Positions 59,330-64,000 of a stretch of 64,000 nt of DNA are shown here, one piece after another (position 1 is the first letter of the stretch; the number at the start of each line of letters is the position of its first letter). Under the pieces are notes generated by a model. It saw only the letters and a program-made list of their open reading frames with translations. It had not been told where the DNA came from and ran no database searches. The stretch spans positions 203,388,218-203,452,217 of the forward strand of contig NC_030677.2 in NCBI RefSeq assembly GCF_000004195.4, read 5' to 3'. Origin of the DNA: Xenopus tropicalis (taxonomy: Eukaryota > Chordata > Amphibia > Anura > Pipidae). A program made the translations under genes and the position numbers.

Positions 59330-62300
59330 AAACATTCCCATCCCAGGACAGAGCAATACCATCATAATGGCTGCATGGTTATTTCTGTACTAAACACCAA
59401 TCCTGCAGAAAAAGCCCCAAAACCATTCCCAATCCTGCAGAAACAGCCCCAAACCATTCCCAATCCCAGGACAGAGCAATACCATCATAATGGCTGCATG
59501 GTTATTTCTGTGTACTAAGCAATCCTGCAGAAACAGCCCCAAACCATACCCAATCCAAGGACAGAGCAATACCATCATAATGGCTGCATGGTTATTTCTC
59601 TGTACTAAGCACAATCCTGCAGGAACAGCCCCCAAACTGTACCCAATCCTGCAGAAACAGCCCCCAAACCATTCCCAATCCCAGGACAGAGCAATACCAT
59701 CATAATGGCTGCATGGTTTTTTCTCTGTACTAAGTACAATCCTGCAGGAACAGCCCCCAAACCATTCCCAATCCTGCCTGACAGCCCCAAACTGTGCCCA
59801 TGCCTGGACAGAGAGATTCCATCATAATGGCTGCATGATTTTTTCTCTGTACTAAGTACAATCCTGCAGGAACAGCCCCTAAACCATACCCAATCCTGCA
59901 GAAACAGCCCCCAACCATCCCAATCCCAGGACAGAGCAATACCATCATAATGGCTGCATGGTTATTTCTCTGTACTAAACACAATCCTGCAGGAACAGCC
60001 CCAACCATACCCAACCTGTAGAAACAGCCCCAAAACATTCCCATCCCAGGACAGAGCAATACCATCATAATGGCTGCATGGTTATTTCTCTGTACTTAGT
60101 ACAATCCTGCAGGAACAGCCCCAAAACCATTCCCAATCCCAGGACAGAGCAATACCATCATAATGGCTGCATGGTTATTTCTCTGTACTAGGTACAATCC
60201 TGTAGAAACAGCCCCCAAACCATTCCCAATCCTGCAGAAACAGCCCCCAAACCATACCCAATCCAGGACAGAGCAATACCATCATAATGGCTGCATGGTT
60301 ATTTCTCTGTACTTAGTACAATCCTGCAGAAAACAGCCCCAAACCATCCCATCCAGGACAGAGCAATACATCATAATGGTGCATGGTTATTTCTCTGTAC
60401 TTAGTAAATTCTGCAGGAACAGCCCCAAACCATTCCCAATCCCAGGACAGAGCATTACCATGCATAATGGCTGCATGGTTATTTCTCTGTCTAAGCACAT
60501 CGGCAGAACAGCCCCCAAACCATTCCCAATCCTACAGGAACAGCCCCAAACCTACTCCAATCCTGCAGAAACAGCCCCGCAACCGATTCCCAATCTCAGG
60601 ACAGAGCAATACATCATAAATGGCTGCATGGTTATTTCTCTGTACTAACACAATCCTGCAGGACCAGCCCCAAAACCATTCCCAATCCTGGCAAAACAGG
60701 CCCCCAAACATAACCCAATCCCAGGAAAAGCAATACATCAAATGCTGCTGGTTATTTCTCTGTCTTAGTACAACCTCAGAAACGCCAAACCATTGCCAAT
60801 CCAGGAATTGAGCAGATAACCATCTAATGGCTGCTGTTTTTCTCGTACTTTAGTACAATCTCTGCGGAACAGCCCCCAAACCATTCCCAATCCCAGACAG
60901 GCAATACCATCATAATGGCTGCATGGTTATTTCTCTGTACTAAGCACAATCCTGCAGAACAGCCCCCAAACTCATTCCACCTGCAGGAAACAAGCCCAAA
61001 CCATACCAAATCCTGCAGAACAGCCCAAACATAACCCAATCCCCAGGACAGAGCAATACCATCATATGGCTGCATGTTTATTCTTGTACTCAACACAATG
61101 CTGCAGAAACAGCCCAAACCATTTCCCACTCCTGGCAGAAACAGCCCCCAAATCATCTCCCTATCCCAGGACAGAGCATTACATCATAATGGCTGCAATG
61201 GTTATTCTTCTGTATAAGCACAATCTGCAGGAACAGCCCCCAAACCATTCCCACTCCTGCAGAAACAGCCCCAACCATTCAAATCCCAGGACAGAGCGCA
61301 ATAACATGCAATAATGGATGCATGGTTATATCTCTCTGTACTAACACAATCCTGCAGGAACATAGCCCCAAACCATTCCAATCCTGCAAAAACAGCCCCC
61401 AAACCATTCCCATCCCAGGACGGGAGCACATACCATCATCATGGCTGCAATGGTTGATTTTCTCTTGTACTAACACAATCCTGCAGAAAACAGCCCCAAA
61501 CCATTCCAATTCCTGCAGAAACAGCCCCAAACCATCCCCAATTCCCAGGACAGAGCAAATACCATCATAATCGCTGCAATGGTTAATTTCTCTGTACTAA
61601 GCACAATCCCTGCCAGGAACAGCCCCCAAACATTCCATCCTGCAGAAACAGCCCCAATACCATTCCCAATCCCAGGCACAGAGCAATACCATATATAATG
61701 GCTGCATGGTTATTTCTCTGTACTAAACAAATCCTGCAGAAACAGCCCCAAAGACCATTCCCAATCCCAGGACAGAGCAATACATCATATGCTGCATGGT
61801 TTATTTCTCTGTACTAAACACAATCCTGGCAGCAACAGCCCCCAACATACCCAATCTGCAGATACAGCCCCCAAACATTCCGCGAATCCCAGACAGGCAA
61901 TACCTATAATGCTGCATGGTTATTCTTCTCTGTACTTAGTAACAATCTGCAGGAACAGGGCCCCCAAACCATTCAACAATCCAGACATGAGCAATTACCC
62001 ATAATGTTTGCATGGTTTATTTCTCTGTACTAAGTAGCAGATCCTGTAGAAACAGCCCCCAAACCGTTCCCAACCTGCAGAAACACCCCAAACCGATACC
62101 CAATCCCAGGAAAGCAAATACCATCAATAATGGGCTGCATGTTATTTCTCTGTACTTAGTACAATCCTGCAGAAACAGGCCCCCAAACATTCCTAATCCC
62201 AGGGACAGAGCAATACATCATAATGCTGCATGGGTTTATTTCTATATTAGTTACTCCTGCAGGGAACAGCCCCAGAACCATCCCAATCCCAGGAAGAGCA

Positions 62301-64000
62301 ATACCAATCATAATGGCGCATGGTTACTTTCTCTGTATAAGTACAGATGCCTGCAGAAACAGCCCCCAAACCATTCCCAATCTCTACATGAACAGCCCCA
62401 AACCCATACCAATCCTGCAGAACAGCCCCAAGACCATTCCCAATCCAGGAAGAGCAATCATCATAATGGCTGCATGGTTATCTTCTCTGTACTCAAACAC
62501 AATCCTGCAAGGAACAGCCCCCAAACCAATACCAATCCTGTAGAAACAGCCTCCCCCAAACCATCCATCCCAGGAACTAGAGCAATACCATCATAAGCGT
62601 GCATGGTTAGTTTCGTTCTGTACTTAGTACATCCTGCAGGAACAGCCCCAAACCATTCCCAATCCAGGAAGAGCATACCATCATAATGCTGCATGGTTAT
62701 TTTCTCTGTACTACACAATCCTGTAGCAACAGCCCCAACCATTCCATCCTGCAGAAACACGCCCCAAACCATACCCAATCCCATGGCAGAGCAATACCAT
62801 CATAATGGCTGCATGGTTATTCTCTGTACTAGTCACAAATCCTGCAGAAACAGCCCCCAAACCATTCCCAATCCCAGGACAGAGCAATACTCATCATATG
62901 CATGGTTTTTCTCTGTACTTAGTCAATCCGCAGAAACAGCCCCAAACCATTCCCAAATCCCAGGGAGCAATAACATCATAATGGCTGCTGTTAAGTTTCT
63001 CTTACTAAGTAAATCCTGCAGGAACAGCCCCCAAACCATTTCCCAACCTGCGAAACAGCCCCCAACCATTCAATCTGCAGAACAGCCCAACCATACCAAT
63101 CTGCCAAGAAACAGCCCGCAAAACCATACCCAATCCAGGACAGAGCAATACCATCATAATGGCTGCATGGCTTATGTTCTGTAACTAAGTACAATCCTGC
63201 AGAACAGCTCGCAAGCCATTCCAATCCAGGACAGAGCAATACCATCTTAATGGCTGCATGGTTATTTCTCTGTACTAAGCACAATTCTTGCAGAAACAGC
63301 CCAAACCATTCCCAATCCCTGCAGAAACAGCCTCCAAACCATACCCACCTGCAGAAACAGCCCCAAACCCTACTACCAAATCCTCAGGCAGGAGCAATAC
63401 CATCATAGGCTGCATGGTTATTTCTCTGTAGTAGCTACCATCCTGCGAGGAACAGCTCGCAACCATTCCCAATCCAGGACAGAGCAAGTACCATCACAAT
63501 GGCTGCATGGTTATTTCTCTGTACTAAGCACAATCCTGCAAAACAGCCCCAACACCATTTTCCAATCCAGGACAGAGCAATACATGCAGTAATTGGCTGC
63601 ATGGTTATTTCCTCTGTACTAAGCAAATCCTGCAAGAACAGCCCAAACCATTCCCAATCCTGCAAAAACAGCCCAAAACATTCCCAAATCCAGGACGGAG
63701 CAATACCATCATATGGCTGCATGGTTACTTTCTGTACTAAAACAATCTGCATGAAACGCCCCAAACTTCCCAATCCTGCAGTAACAGCCCCGAACCATTC
63801 CCTATCCAAGGACAGAGCAATAACCATCAATAATGGCTGCAATGGTTAATTCTCTCTGTACTAAGCACAATCTGCAGGACAGCCAAACATTCCCAATCCT
63901 GCAAAACAGCCCCCAACATTACCAATCCCAGGAACGGAGCGAATCCATCATAATGGTGCTGGTTATTTTCTCTGTACTAACACAATCCTGCAGAACAGCC
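59330..64000. other. Satellite with dense single-base indels (probable low-quality sequence)
   Basis: The same modules continue, but from about 59330 single-base losses and gains appear in homopolymers and elsewhere, rising to several per unit beyond 60300. The unit order still follows the cleaner array to the left. Confidence 0.8.

Larger units (their letters stand above)
42482..64000. repeat. Modular satellite array, 61 + 32n bp units
   Basis: Each unit has one 61-bp module (ATCCCAGGACAGAGCAATAC, ATCATAATGGCTGCATGG, TTATTTCTCTGTACTAAG) plus one to three copies of a 32-bp module (ATCCTGCAGAAACAGCCCCC AAACCATACCCA, or TTCCCA), giving 93, 125 or 157 bp. I estimate close to 200 units. The first few (42482-42850) are more diverged. 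The array runs off the right edge. Units of 93 bp keep a 31-residue frame open on both strands, which explains the many open frames. Confidence 0.97.

Noticed and set aside
42531..63849. Dozens of 60-194-residue open frames on both strands with repeats such as MAAWLFLCTKHNPAET
   Set aside because: They follow from a 93-bp repeat unit without stops, break whenever a 125- or 157-bp unit shifts the frame, and occur equally on both strands. No start, signal or domain supports a protein.
42482..64000. Repeat/spacer-like pattern resembling a CRISPR array
   Set aside because: Both the 61-bp and the 32-bp modules are conserved repeats, there are no unique spacers, and the DNA is vertebrate.

Overview
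The window looks like nuclear DNA of a frog of the genus Xenopus, most likely X. tropicalis. It has split genes with vertebrate splice sites and a dense load of Xenopus-type repeats: MITEs flanked by TTAA, hAT MITEs, CR1 and L2-like LINE tails, and a Tc1 element. It also has long satellite DNA. The species assignment is inferred from remembered repeat families, not from a search.

One protein-coding gene can be assembled with confidence. It lies on the minus strand in nine coding exons between 20743 (ATG) and 7550 (stop). All nine exons have AG/GT boundaries and join in one frame to give a 471-residue protein. The product has a short cytoplasmic N-terminus, one membrane-spanning segment (about residues 44-68), and then two cupin domains that each keep the full HxH...E...H metal-binding set. 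It is therefore a type II membrane bicupin of the oxalate decarboxylase/germin class, an unusual protein for a vertebrate. A TATA box and a strong Kozak start support the 5' end. The introns are filled with repeats: a 99-bp minisatellite, palindromic MITEs, a five-copy tandem array of L2-like tails, T2-like MITEs, and a duplicated block that includes a MITE.

Region by region: 1-837 is a MITE whose 113-bp core is tandemly amplified. 838-7549 is repeats plus a CR1 reverse-transcriptase fragment and the 3' flank of the gene. 7550-20850 is the bicupin gene and its promoter. 20.9-39.3 kb is intergenic, with many MITEs (several nested), CR1/L2 tails, two more copies of the 113-bp-core MITE, and two pairs of diverged local duplications. 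39.3-42.0 kb is an ATCT microsatellite split by a 1574-bp Tc1 element with long inverted repeats and an internally deleted transposase. At 41970-42013 there is a hammerhead-ribozyme-like motif in what looks like a Penelope-like element remnant. From 42.48 kb to the end is a satellite array of more than 21 kb. It is built from a 61-bp module alternating with one to three copies of a 32-bp module (93, 125 or 157 bp per unit), carries higher-order duplications, and holds one CR1 insertion. From about 59.3 kb the array becomes full of single-base indels, which looks like unpolished long-read sequence rather than biology.

Most long open frames in the window, including all those in the satellite, minisatellite and microsatellite arrays, are by-products of repeat periods divisible by three and are not annotated as genes.
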